A stretch of DNA of 64,000 nt from Rotaria macrura. Taxonomy: Eukaryota; Rotifera; Eurotatoria; Philodinida; Philodinidae. The notes under the pieces were generated by a model, which was not told the origin of the DNA, ran no database searches, and saw only the letters and a list, made by a program, of their open reading frames with translations. Position numbers and translations under genes: made by a program. Within the stretch, counting starts at the first letter, position 1, and every line of letters starts with the position of its first letter. Shown piece by piece: positions 52,801-64,000 of the stretch. The stretch covers positions 1-64,000 of the forward strand of contig OENT01000274.1 in NCBI GenBank assembly GCA_900239685.1, given 5' to 3'.

Positions 52801-55800
52801 ACCACCACCACTACCACCACCACTATTAATGCCACCATCACCGCCAATTTCGTTAAGGCCTTTATCATCACCACGACCATGACCACGGCTACCAACACCA
52901 GCACCGTTAACGCCGCTATCATCACTGACCTCATTGATGCCTTTATCATCACGACGACCGCGACCACGAACATCGCTACCATCACTAACACCGCCACCAC
53001 TGTTAATACCACTATCATCGCCAGCATCGTTAATCCCTTTATCATCACCACGACCACGACCACGGCCACCAACACCATTAACGCCGCTATCATCACTGAC
53101 ATCGTTAATGAGTTTATCATCACGACGAACGCGACCACGAACACCACTACCATCACTAACACCACCACTGTTAATGCCGCTATCATCGCCAGCATCGTTA
53201 ATGCCTTTATCATCACCATGACCACGACCACGACTACGACCACCAACACCGCTACTGCCCCTAACACCACCACTGCTAGTGTCATTATCATCCCCCATAC
53301 CGTTATTGCTGTTATCATCACCACGACCACGACCACGGCCACCAACACCGCTACCATCACCGACATCGTTCATGCCGTTATCGTCACCACGGACACGAAC
53401 ACGGCCACCAACACCGATAATACCGCTATCATCACCAACATCGTTCATTCCGTTATCATCACCACGGCCACGAACACCACCAACCCCGTTAATACCGCTA
53501 TCATCACCAACATCGTTCATTCCGTTATCATCATCACGGCCACGACCACCAGCCCCGTTAATACCGCTATCATCACCAACATCGTTCATTCCGTTATCAT
53601 CACCACGGCCACGGCCACGGCCACGAACACCACCACGACCACGAACACCACGAACATCGTTAATATCGCTATCATCACCAACATCGTTCATTCCGTTCTC
53701 ATCACCACGGCCACGGCCACGAACACCACCACGACCACGACCACGACCACGACCACCACGAACATCGTTAATATCGCTATCATCACCAACATCGTTCATT
53801 CCGTTATCATCACCACGCCCACGGCCACGAACACCACCACGACCACGACCACCCATACCGTTCACGCTGCTATCATCAGCAACCTCGTTAGTACTATTAT
53901 CACCACCATGGCTACGGCCACGGCCACGGCCACCAACACCGACACCGTTAGCACTGGTATCATCGTCGACATCGTTAATCCCCTTATCATCACCACGACT
54001 ACGGCCATCAACACCGCTATCATCGCCGTCATCGTTAATGCCATTATCATCACCACGACCACGACCAGCACCATGGCCACGGCCCCGGCCGCGCACGCCG
54101 TTAACGCCGCTACCACCACTGACACCATCAAAGGTGCTTCCACCACTTTCAGCACCGCTGCTACGACCAGTTGTTGTTGTTGTACCGAGTGGTGGTGTTA
54201 ATTGTGATTGTGAATCTAGCAATAAAGAAAATGTTTCGAAATGATTTATGAATCTGAATAGGCTCACTTATATATCTACCTTGATTCATATTTCGATTAC
54301 CACCCAAAGCATCAAGTTCACTATCATACTGTACTTTTAGATCGTCATATTTTCGCTGAATTTCTTCTTTAGTTAATCGTTCTGCATCACATTGCCGGCG
54401 TATTTCAGACAATTCACGTTCATATTCATTACGTAGTCTCTCTCTTTCTCGTTCCAGATCATCGTCACGATTATTTTGAGATTCCTACAAGTACAATATA
54501 TTCATTTTCGCGTTTGTGCTCTCATAACGGAGCCAAGTCAGTTTCCTATGCTCCGATAAAGTTCGATGGTTATCGATTAACGTAAGAAATCTGATGTTGG
54601 AGAAAAATTACACTTGACTTACATTATTCTCTGGTGGTACGATTTGATTTCCACGTGCTGGATTTCCTGCATTGAGAAGTTCTTGTTTCAGACGATTTAT
54701 TTCCTCTTGTAATAATTTCATTTGAGCATCACGTGGATCTTCATTAATACGAGGTTTATTTTTAATATTTTTCGCTCGGTTAGCATCTGCACATTAGAAT
54801 ATGTATATTTACATTTATACAGAAATCAATAAATAACTTACAGCGTAATGTCGACAGTGTTTCATCATAATTATCATGAGCAGGGCTTACTGCAGCAACC
54901 TGAAGAGAGAAAGTATAGAAATTAAATGATAATAAACAATAGATGTGGCATTTTTTTTACCATTAATGTTTTTGTATTACCACCCAGTGAATCCTGCAAG
55001 AGTCGTGTTAATTTTGAATCACGATAAGGAATATGTTTCGAACGTCCATCAACTAATGCCGAAATAACGTTACCCAAAGCACTGAGTGATAAGTTAATCC
55101 GAGTTGCTTCTCGTAAACGTTCACCTTCCGCATCTATATATTCACATAAAAACTGCGAGATAATGTTCAAATTTTAATAATTAATCAAATCCATAAATAT
55201 AAATGATTGTTTATCTTTACGTACGTGTTTTTGACTGTCGTTCGCTGCCAGCTAAGTCAACTAGATTAAGTTTACCAGCACGGATATGTTCTTTTCCATC
55301 AAGTTCACTTCTCTTACACATTTCTGTAACAATGGTAAATATTGAATGTGACCGAGATGAATCTTTATTCATAAGTGTAGCACCGGTTGCACGACTACGA
55401 TTTCCTTTATCCATAAGACGTTCGCATTCGACTACACTTGAACATGGATGCCATGACAAATTTTGTACTTGAACACCTTTATCAACATATTCCTTTGGTT
55501 GTTCAATGGAGAAAAAGATATTCAATCAAGTAATATGATGGAGAGAAAAAATATATCATCTTGCTTTTTCTTACTTTAAGATCAAGTGTTGCTTTATTAT
55601 CTTTTCCGAGTAAATCACGAATACTTTCATTATATATTTCAAGATAAGATGCACGAATGAGATATTTGGTACCAGCTGTGACGGACGATGCTTCAAATAT
55701 ATGCTAAAAATAAAGTATATTCGACCGTATATGATTTTATATGTAACTTCTATCATCGAAATGTTAGTACGATTTGTTCGCTTAAAATGTAATTTATCAG

Positions 55801-57557
55801 ACAAAAATAGTTCGAATACACATTGTTTGATCTTTCAAATATTTATTTGACATTTTGTTTTCTCATTTCCAGTAGATGAAGTACTGGTGCTCGTTCGATT
55901 CGGTAGTAACTTACTCTATTAAAAAAGCCAAAATTTATATAAATGTGATTGATAACTGGCTATATGAGGCAAGATGTCTACATAGTTTGTGTTTAGCAAG
56001 ATACTCTCTCTGCCTCTCTGTCGAACTAGCTTCATAAATACATTATTCCTGGCTCGTTAAATAGTTATAGCAAGGACAAAAAAGTAATCCTATAAGGATA
56101 ATTCAGGATTTTCAGAGTAACTTAAGTTGATGTAGATTGAACATGAAAATAGATGTCTACTGGGCTGTTTCTGTGTCCACTAAATACAACATGGTAAACA
56201 TCTAGAATTCAAAAGGTCAGCAAACAGTTTACTACAAAATGCAAAATCCAAATGAAAAAATTGCAGGATTAGTACCCATTCATTTGATAAAGTACTCTAG
56301 ATTTAAATTTTTTCTTATCTTGCCTAGAAGAATAATTCGACTGTGAAATAATTGTATTTCAATAAACTACGAACCGAGCTAAAAAAACTATTAAGCATGA
56401 ATAAATTTTACGTTCTACAAAAGCTTTTAACGAATACTTAAATAGATCAAACAATTCCAATATTAACAGCAATGTTATTCGACATTCTCTTAAGTTGCTT
56501 TTTAACGACTGAACACTTCGTCTTAAGTATGCTCTTCACCTTCGGGATCGAAAAGTTGTCGTTGAAATTAAACTAACGTAATAGAAATGGCAACTAGTGC
56601 TCATTGAGCAATTTTTTTATGACGAACAATTGGGGTGATGTGCTGATTTCTTTCATGCATCTGAAATTCATTTCCTATACACTCTACAATAGTTGTAATT
56701 GATATCAACTCTTTCAAGAAACAATACAATTTTTCCACGATATTTTCTATAGTTTTAGGGGTTTCTATTCAAATTTAATGAAATAGTGTCTATGAAAACA
56801 GGATACTTTATATTAGTAAAAGTGTGTCGAGTATCGATTTTTAGAAACTGAATAATTATGAAAGGATATTTGTTTGTAGTTTTGTCTGTTGATCTGTTTT
56901 CCAAACATCTCGAAAATGAAGACTACTCTTAAAACTTACAGCAACGGTTTCTATAGTTCATCATCCAAACGTCTTCGTCTAGAAACTCTAATCCTACCTC
57001 AAACGAACGAGGTATAATACCACGTTGTAATGAACCCGGTGTATTTATTCCTTGCATTGTAAAGGATTTTCCACATCTGAACACAGAAAACAGAAGGTAC
57101 TTTCTTTCACGCATTAAGGACAAAATCGTGTTTTTTTTCGTACCCTGTTTGTCCATAGGCGAACACTGTTGCATTATAGCCTTCAAGTACCTAAACGAAA
57201 GTAAGCTGTTGTTTTGAATTCTTGTTTAATATTTAATTCAATGTACATTTTCAACAAGTGGAAAAACCGATTCAGAATAAATATTTTCAGTTATTGAGTC
57301 TTCCGGATAAACTGCATCGAAAGTAAATTGCTTTGGTGGTTCATTACTTTGTTCAATATTTTCCAACATAACGTGATTTGCTTGTAAGTTCATGGAAACA
57401 ATAGTCTATAGATAGAACAGAGAACGCAAATTTTTAAAAACTTATTTTGCTTTGAAATTCTGCACGAGTACTATCTTACTTGACATTTTAAATCGATTTC
57501 ACGTTGGTTCATTGGTCGACATCTTACGATAACCCTAACGGTCTCACTGGCAGCCAT
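49812..57557 (-). CDS. KIF17: KIF17 (kinesin-2, OSM-3 type) with an Arg-Gly/Asp-rich tandem-repeat insertion in the tail
   Basis: Plus-end-directed homodimeric kinesin-2, accessory anterograde motor in cilia and a dendritic cargo motor in vertebrates. Twelve exons on the minus strand: 57557-57480, 57405-57247, 57190-57144, 57076-56998, 55703-55575, 55492-55225, 55133-54961, 54899-54842, 54786-54623, 54484-54280, 54215-52423, 50513-49812; they join in frame to 1284 residues (human about 1029). Motor signatures: [30 protein letters not shown] (P-loop split by an intron), [75 protein letters not shown]. Coiled-coil segments follow ([20 protein letters not shown]). Exon 11 (1793 nt) holds the repeat at residues about 495-943, then returns to a KIF17-specific tail: [26 protein letters not shown] joined to [16 protein letters not shown], and [11 protein letters not shown]. 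The spacing of this tail matches human KIF17 residue for residue around the exon 11-12 junction. Introns 4 and 11 are about 1.3 and 1.9 kb. Confidence 0.92.
50736..51700. mobile_element. Non-autonomous DNA transposon in KIF17 intron 11
   Basis: Ends are inverted: left CCCATGCAGTCAAAA, right TTTTGACTGCTAGGG, each flanked by TA. Subterminal zones on both sides are rich in AACGCG and TTTAAACG motifs, absent from the neighbouring intron. It is about 965 bp with no transposase-like frame. The CCC...GGG ends between TA dinucleotides recall the separate element at 11318-11616, although the inner sequences differ. Confidence 0.65.
52747..54093 (-). repeat. Coding minisatellite in KIF17 exon 11
   Basis: About 1.35 kb of in-frame tandem repeat encoding variants of [21 protein letters not shown]. 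Distances between successive copies of the TCCGTTATC landmark (plus-strand view) near 53375-53801 are about 75, 72, 69, 102 and 108 bp, all multiples of three, with length differences caused by extra Arg-Gly units. It is much richer in C/G than the rest of the window. The opposite strand is also open over long stretches (52879-54201 and 53279-54244), as a side effect of the codon-phased repeat. Confidence 0.85.
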
Positions 57558-58673
57558 AACTCGTTATTTATTAATCGAGCAATCAATCTGAAGGCAAGTT
57601 ATTGAAGAAAAAAAAATGAAAAGTAAACGAAAAACGATAGTGTAGCACGTTGACTTGACCGTTCGCTCACTTAACGTTAAGTGTCTTTTATAGAAAAAAT
57701 TCCATTACATAAAAGAAAAGGAATTGAAAGGAAGAAAAACCATGACATTATATGTTGCTATTCGAGATGTACAAATTAGTTCATTCACAGAGAAAGAGGA
57801 CGCCAATGTGCAATACAATGAAGAGTTTCAAAATATGGTGTTTCCGTCGAGTAATAAAATTTAGCTGAAATGTGAATACATTTTGTTTTCAATGTTGAAT
57901 ATATGCGATATCGTTATCATGACACGATTATTTATCATAATGAAAAAATAGGTGAGATATTTTCATTCACTTACGACATAATATTATCTATATTTTATTG
58001 GACAAATAGTCGAATTTTATGTTATCACTTTCGAAACAGTAACAAAAAACACTTGACTTCAGTAATCAAGTGGTTTTATCTGAAATAAATCTCAAGTAAA
58101 ATACTGCGTCTTTTATGAGTAGTGAACTACTTTCTGTATTTATGGAATATACTTTTTTTTCTATGTTCTTTAATGAAGACTTAAGGGAGACCATTTTCAA
58201 AATATTCAATTCCAATTTCAATGATTTTCTTTTCTTTCTGAATATTAAGCAAAATTCTAATAGTATTTTGGTTCGTACTAATATTCGACTCAAAAAAGAT
58301 CTCTATCAGATGTTTGAGGAAACCATCTCGTGATGTGAAACTTGAGCTTTCTTGAGAAACTGTATAGAAAAAAATCTATGCGATGAGTGGAAAATATCTT
58401 GAAACAACTTTGTTCACTGTTTCTGAAAATTTTTAAATAAAAAAGGATCTCATTGAGTTGTTCAGTTATCAGAGTCTCCAAATAAAATTCTGAACACTAC
58501 GTTATCGAAAACATACTAAAATCGTAAAGAAATCGTCAAAAGTCTTATAAAGGATATCTATGCGTATTTTGAGTTAGAAAAGCTAGAAATATTCGAAGTA
58601 AACCTCAACTTTCATCGATTCTAAATCTAGAGTATAGACTTCCCTTAGCAGACAACGAAGTTCTCGATAAGCG
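57558..58673. other. KIF17 promoter region and intergenic DNA
   Basis: An acceptor-like TTGCCTTCAG (minus strand, AG at 57589-57588) lies about 30 nt before the KIF17 ATG. A perfect 16-bp palindrome CACTTAACGTTAAGTG lies at 57668-57683, about 110 bp upstream. Beyond that I see only AT-rich DNA with two-strand open frames lacking motifs (57903-58088, 58066-58481). Confidence 0.5.
57668..57683. promoter_or_regulatory. 16-bp palindrome upstream of KIF17
   Basis: CACTTAACGTTAAGTG is its own reverse complement and lies about 110 bp 5' of the KIF17 start. It is a possible dimeric-factor site; no factor is assigned. Confidence 0.35.
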
Positions 58674-58942
58674 AAAACTATCTTTGAGAAATTTTCCGTG
58701 ATTTCACATCAGCCAGTGATCCACGCTCCGATAAATTAACGGAAATCTAGTCTTTGTCTGCCTCAGTGATAATAGAGCAGAAACTCTGTGTTAGAATTCT
58801 CTGTTAGTAAAATTTGGAACAATAATGTAACATTAGGTCTCTATTACCGAATAGACGTACACATCCTCGAATCCGATTGACATACCAGAGCACAGATTAC
58901 TAGTTGACGTAAAATCACGGGAAAATTTTCAAAGATAGTTTT
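58674..58942. mobile_element. Fold-back MITE of about 269 bp
   Basis: The left end AAAACTATCTTTGAGAAATT is mirrored by the right end AATTTTCAAAGATAGTTTT. Similarity of the two arms continues inward for about 65-70 bp and more weakly to TAATAGAG near the centre. No open frame. Target duplication is not obvious. Confidence 0.7.
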
Positions 58943-61900
58943 GATATGATCTGGAATTGAAACATATTTTTTCTAATCCAATTAACTCGAACAATCCTAT
59001 CCAATCAACTTGAAGAAGTTATGAAGTATTAAACTAATAGCATTTTACAAATATCAAGAACTTATTTCGAATGCAAGTGTCTGCTTTTTTTATGTGCTAA
59101 GGAAAGTCTATGTTTTAAATTTAGAATCGATGAAAATTTTGGTTTACACTAGAATATTTCTAGCTTTTCTAACTCGAAATACTAACATTTCCATTGTGAG
59201 TTTCATGTCAAACGGACTAGCGTATTTTCAGAATTTATCGTGCATCTATAAGGCTATATGGGAAGCTGGTTTTTTAAATTCTCTATAACACGTTTAAATT
59301 CTGGTTAACCTAGATACCAATGATTATTTTTATTCGAAACGTCTTCAATAAATGATCAAGAATTGACTGAAGATATTTTTTCAACTCATACAAGCTAAAC
59401 TTTCCTTATGGATGATAAAAACTTCGCTTGCAAGAAGTCTTCGAAAAGGATTGTCTAACTAACTAACACATTTCTCGTACATTTAAAATGTTTTTCATCT
59501 TCTTTTACTTAATATTTCGTGTCTAACTGGATGGCCCCATCACTATGAAATAGATATTTCTAGAGAATCTTGGAATCCATGCGCTAACGTATTGTTCACG
59601 TCTGGAGTCTCATCAAAGATCGTACATTTGCCTATGCTTTAGAATAATCTATTGAAATGAAGAAAATCTGTGAAAATGAAAATTCTTATTGGTTAGTATT
59701 GTTTTTCACGCTAAATTCTTGTTGCCGATTGCTCACATTTCTTCCCATACATCAAATTTTAGATGATCATTCGATTCAAGAATAGCTATATCTTACTAAT
59801 AGTGCATGAAACATGATGTTTTATTAAAAGTGATTAAACGCATTATTTTCAATAAAGACGAATCTTAATCGATAATAACCACCACTCATATTGTTTTTTT
59901 TACTATTTGTGAATTCATTTATCAATACAAAAGTCTTTATTTCTCTGTTCGCGTATTCTTAGTTCTCAAGGCATACTACTCGCTTGACTTGATTGTTACA
60001 GATTCCAAATTTATAGCGTGTAGTAATGCACTAGATAAAAAATGAAACTCTTCTATCAACTCTAACATCTCGGGGAAAGTGAAACGTCATCTCACATGTG
60101 CGTACATACATATATGAACATTATAATCATAGCGAGTTTATTACCTTTTCTATTTTCGATGGCAAAAATTGATTGCAACCTGAAGTCAAACAAAAACAAT
60201 GAAAGAAATTTTTGGTGAGAAAGTATTGTATTTTCGGCTGTTCTTTCATTCTTTCAATACAACATCGTACAAATAAAAGAAAAGAAAACAGGTTCGAGAA
60301 TATAAGAAAGAATTCAATTGAAATTTATGAGCCTTGAAAGAAGTAACAACAAACAAGAATGTAAATTCTTACTATAGAAATTTAAACATTCGAACCAACT
60401 AAAATCACAACTGATATATTTCAATGGAAACTTCTCGTACAAATTTGTCATTCGAATAAGAGTTCTATTTTGAGGTTGGTAAATGCTTACCATGCAAAAT
60501 GGCCTTCAGCGTTGTTGTATCTCGTGCATAAATTGCACAGAGCAAGAGACACTGGAATTTAAACAAACCTTTAAAATAAAACTTAGTAAAAGTTTAAAAC
60601 GGATGCTCTCCAATTTTTGCCATTTTACATAGTTCAAATCTAGTAAATGATCTCGATGAAAAGATTAAAAATTCTTTTTGTGTTTGACAAGCTGTCGTGG
60701 TTGGTTACAGGCATGTCAAAGTCATGTCTATAGAGATGGCATTGAATCAGAAGATGTTTTTGACTATTCAATAGGATTGTAACACGGATCGCAAGTAATA
60801 ATCAAAATGTACTTTTATGATTTTGATAAGCTTGAAAACAGGAATTAATGCTTCGCATGATTAAATCTCTATTCGTGTCGATGAAACTTTTTGATTTCTT
60901 TTGAGATGTTTTTCCTTCTGATAATAAAAACTTTATCAATCTTTAGAATAAAAGTTAAATTTGTATGAAATGAAAATCAACATAATAGCGGCTATGGTTA
61001 GTGCTAAAATGTTTCCACTTATAAAATCATCCATTGAATTTGATCTCAAAGTTAAGAATGAAGAGCACTGTTGAGAAACACTTTTCTCATAACTCACTCA
61101 TCTATGACTAGAACCATTTCTACACGAATTCTACGACATAAGAATATGAAATTAACAATATAATATGATTTGATTTAGTATGCACGAACTTTTTCAAAAA
61201 TTTTTTTAATAATAGAAAAAACAATGACAATACTTGATGAAATGATGGATTGGATGCCTGTGAAAGGGATTTTTGCGAAAATAAAAGTAATTAATGTCAC
61301 TCTCAGAAATATATTACGTCGCGAACTTTCTACTCACGAAAATGCATTATAAATCGAAAGAGAAAAAAAATAACGATTTTGATGATAGTTCTCAAGCTGT
61401 TGCTGTTCAACATCAACATAGTCTATTCATATTGAAATAGTAAATTGGAATATGTTTTTTACTTCATCTGGCCTCGCTCATTGTACAACGCAGTGACATT
61501 TTATTTCTTTTTACCTTCGATAGCTTGGTATTTATTCTGATGAAAAACGAAGTGAATATTCAAAATTCCAACTCGTCTTTCGTTTTCTATTCAAAAAATT
61601 CAACATGGCTATCCTTTTCAAAATAGAATGGTCTGTTCCGTTCTCTAAACAGTTTTTTAATGAAAGATCATTGAGACTAAAGGTTTTTATCATTCTCTAA
61701 ACAGGAGAAGCATACATGAAACTTCTTATATCAGTCACACATCGTTTCATTTGATTCGTTCTTTGTAGGGATTTTCGAAGAGAATACTCTGAAAATATTC
61801 TCCTTTTTCGTGCAAACTTGAAGCGAGACCAACTGATACGAAAAGTTTTCTTCTGATGTATTATTAAAACATAACATGTTCTTAGCCAATTCAGCACATG

Positions 61901-62194
61901 AATTGAACGACTTTTTGTGAACTCAATGATTCATCTATTTTGTTTTACAGTAGTAGAATTTCTTTGAGATCGAAATTTCGATCTTTAAAAATGACATCAC
62001 AATAGAGTTCGTGTATTATGTAAAGTACCTGGGTTATGATGGTTTATGAAGACAGATACAAGATTGAATTTTATTTTTCTTCTAACGAATCCTAGCCAAT
62101 AATAAATGGATTTTAGTAGAAACGGTCGTATAAATTATTGATTAATTTTTAAAAAAGCTGGTAATGATCGGTGACCCCATCAATTAGTTGCATT
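58943..62194. other. Intergenic, nothing recognised
   Basis: AT-rich; open frames at 59094-59288 and 61697-61897 have no motif. Confidence 0.5.
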
Positions 62195-62284
62195 CAGTAG
62201 CGGCGCCTGAACTTTCCTTGAGAGTGAGTTCAACTGTCTCTCGGGTGTGCTGAGCTCACCTCAGCCCCCCTAGCGCCGCCACTC
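62195..62284. mobile_element. 90-bp miniature hAT-like element with 8-bp target duplication
   Basis: Left end CAGTAGCGGCGCCTGA, right end TAGCGCCGCCACTC (inverted, with the last base and one inner base differing). Both sides carry the same 8 bp, GTTGCATT (62187-62194 and 62285-62292). An 8-bp duplication and a CAGTGGCGG-like terminus are typical of hAT non-autonomous elements. It is strikingly GC-rich against an AT-rich background and contains no frame. Confidence 0.85.
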
Positions 62285-62292
62285 GTTGCATT

Positions 62293-64000
62293 ATATGATT
62301 GTACACACATGCAAGAGAGACTAGCTGACAATTCAGAGCAAGAATGTAAAAGAAACTATCAAGCGTTTTGCATGAATAATTTCATGTGAGTGACGCACGA
62401 AAGAATATTCACAACGCAAAACCTAAATAAAAACGTTGCTCTATGTCAAACTCTAGGTTATCTAATGCTGTATGTAAGCTTTTTGATAGTCAAATACAAA
62501 GTAACCATTATTTTAAATTGAATTTAGAATGCATCTATACGTGCACGCCGTACAAATAAACAGCATCGTCATCGGAATGAGTTATCTTATGTAATTCGTC
62601 ATCCAACTATTACTAATATGTTTTATTATCTAAAATGCTTCTTTTTTAAATCATCTTTTGGTCATCTCGTCTTAGTTTTTTCATTTATTATCATATTGCA
62701 TACGTATATTTTCTTTAATATTCTCTGGCCAAAATTAACACATTGGTTACATTATTCTACGGATACATCCCCAAGTGATTTGTAAATTATGGTCTATGGT
62801 TAGCTGCTACTAAAACTAATTTTGAATATTATCTCATCTGTGATAGAGTCGAAATCAAAAATTCGCATCATTACAAACTATTTATTAATAATAAATTCGA
62901 TGATTTCTTTTTTTAGTCTCTCTTTTTCATAAAACATGCTGAGAAATTCAACTTCCATGCGACACATGTTAGTTGATGAAGCATTTACTGGAGGATGATA
63001 TGTTGTAGAATGTCTTAGGCGAGGATGCATGATTCAACATATAGATAAAAATATGTAACTAATTAGGCAAACATGACTTTTTACTACGGAAAATTTTAAT
63101 TTTTTTAAAGGTTTCTTTCAATGAGATGATTATCTAAAAATTGTTTTGCCCTCAATAAAAGTGTAAAAAAATAACTGCCATCATCCTTTTTCTTTCTACA
63201 CAATTACGGGCAGAGAGTTATATCTATCAATCAGATATTCAGCTGTAACGTTTAATCTCTTTTAAAGTTTGACAGTAATCTTTAGAAACATAGAAACACT
63301 GGTTAATTGTGTTTCATGAGTTTTTCTATTATTGTGATGAAATATTCGAACTTTGAATCTATTTTGAACAGCTTATGTCAGATATGGGATCGGTTGGTAT
63401 TTTCACCCACACCGAAGCGAACTCAACGTAACTGACCGAAGTTTAGGAAAATTTCTAGCCGACTAGATCTCATCTCTTATTGATATGGATGTCTAATTTA
63501 AATTTGAATAATACACTTAACTGATTTAAATTCATAAAACAATGATTGTTTGTATTAGATTGAAGTTTTTTCAGGAAGGATTGTTCACCAGGTGATTCCC
63601 ATTGAAATTCATTGAAATTTTTTAGATCAAACGATTCTGTTTATTAGAAAAATGATTTAATATTGACTTAGATTCAGATGGACGAAATATATCGCCTTGT
63701 AGAAAACAGAGAGAAATACAGTTGAAATGATGAGAAACTCTTTATCTCTTGGATCGAAACCCATCATACATCTTGATTTTAACATCATAAGTATCAGAAC
63801 AGAATTCCCTTCTAATGAAACTGGCAAACAGAACTCTGTAGAATGTTACACTAGTAAGGGAAGCCTTCTGCTGAATCAATCCCTCTGGCACTCCAATCGA
63901 GCTGAGAAAAATGAACTTGGTTCAACAATGTTACAAACATCCTGAAATTTCCATCTGTATATCATACCATTTGAGAGAGATGTTAACTAAAATGAGTTTG
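62293..64000. other. Intergenic, nothing recognised
   Basis: AT-rich with no protein-like frames. A 72-codon plus-strand frame at 63727-63945 is somewhat less AT-biased than its neighbours but matches no family I know and has no splice-linked partner in view. Confidence 0.45.

Noticed and set aside
53279..54244. 321-codon Ser/Pro/Arg plus-strand frame
   Set aside because: Antisense shadow of the KIF17 coding repeat.
57903..58481. Overlapping two-strand open frames
   Set aside because: Low-complexity Phe/Lys/Ile-rich translations typical of AT-rich noncoding DNA.
1..64000. CRISPR array, bacterial operons or rRNA/tRNA genes
   Set aside because: No regular spacer-repeat array, no ribosome-binding-site-led gene strings, and no convincing structural RNA genes; the gene structures are eukaryotic.

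Overview
The window is AT-rich animal nuclear DNA. Multi-exon genes have mostly tiny introns (about 50-65 bp, GT...AG) mixed with a few of 0.4-1.9 kb, no operons, and many short non-autonomous DNA transposons. Together with a surface peptidase whose family I associate with fungi and bacteria, this suggests a bdelloid rotifer. That assignment is inference; no rRNA or mitochondrial marker is present. All exon models below were assembled by hand from splice sites, reading phase and family alignment from memory.

Layout: (1) 1.5-8.4 kb, minus: WDR35/IFT121 (IFT-A subunit), 23 exons seen, the last exons lying beyond the window or lost. (2) 8.6-8.9 kb, plus: mitochondrial ATP synthase epsilon subunit, head-to-head with WDR35 across 226 bp. 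(3) 9-17.7 kb: gene-poor, with fold-back mobile elements and two degenerate motif-rich blocks. (4) 17.8-20.4 kb, plus: membrane-anchored S9 serine peptidase, DPP5-like, with a mucin-like stalk. (5) 21.4-25.3 kb: decayed plus-strand coding remnants. (6) 29.0-33.1 kb, minus: octopamine/tyramine-type GPCR. (7) 33.6 kb: a 90-nt hairpin resembling a miRNA precursor. (8) 38.6-40.7 kb, plus: RAB28. (9) 46.4-47.4 kb, plus: FoxQ2-type forkhead factor. (10) 49.8-57.6 kb, minus: KIF17 kinesin whose tail carries a roughly 450-residue Arg-Gly/Asp-rich tandem repeat and whose last intron holds a DNA transposon. (11) 57.6-64 kb: no gene seen, but two further miniature elements, one with a perfect 8-bp target duplication.

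Functionally, three of the six clearest conserved genes belong to intraflagellar/ciliary transport: WDR35 (retrograde IFT-A train), KIF17 (accessory anterograde motor, OSM-3 type) and RAB28 (IFT/BBSome-associated GTPase). The most unusual object is the KIF17 RG-repeat domain.
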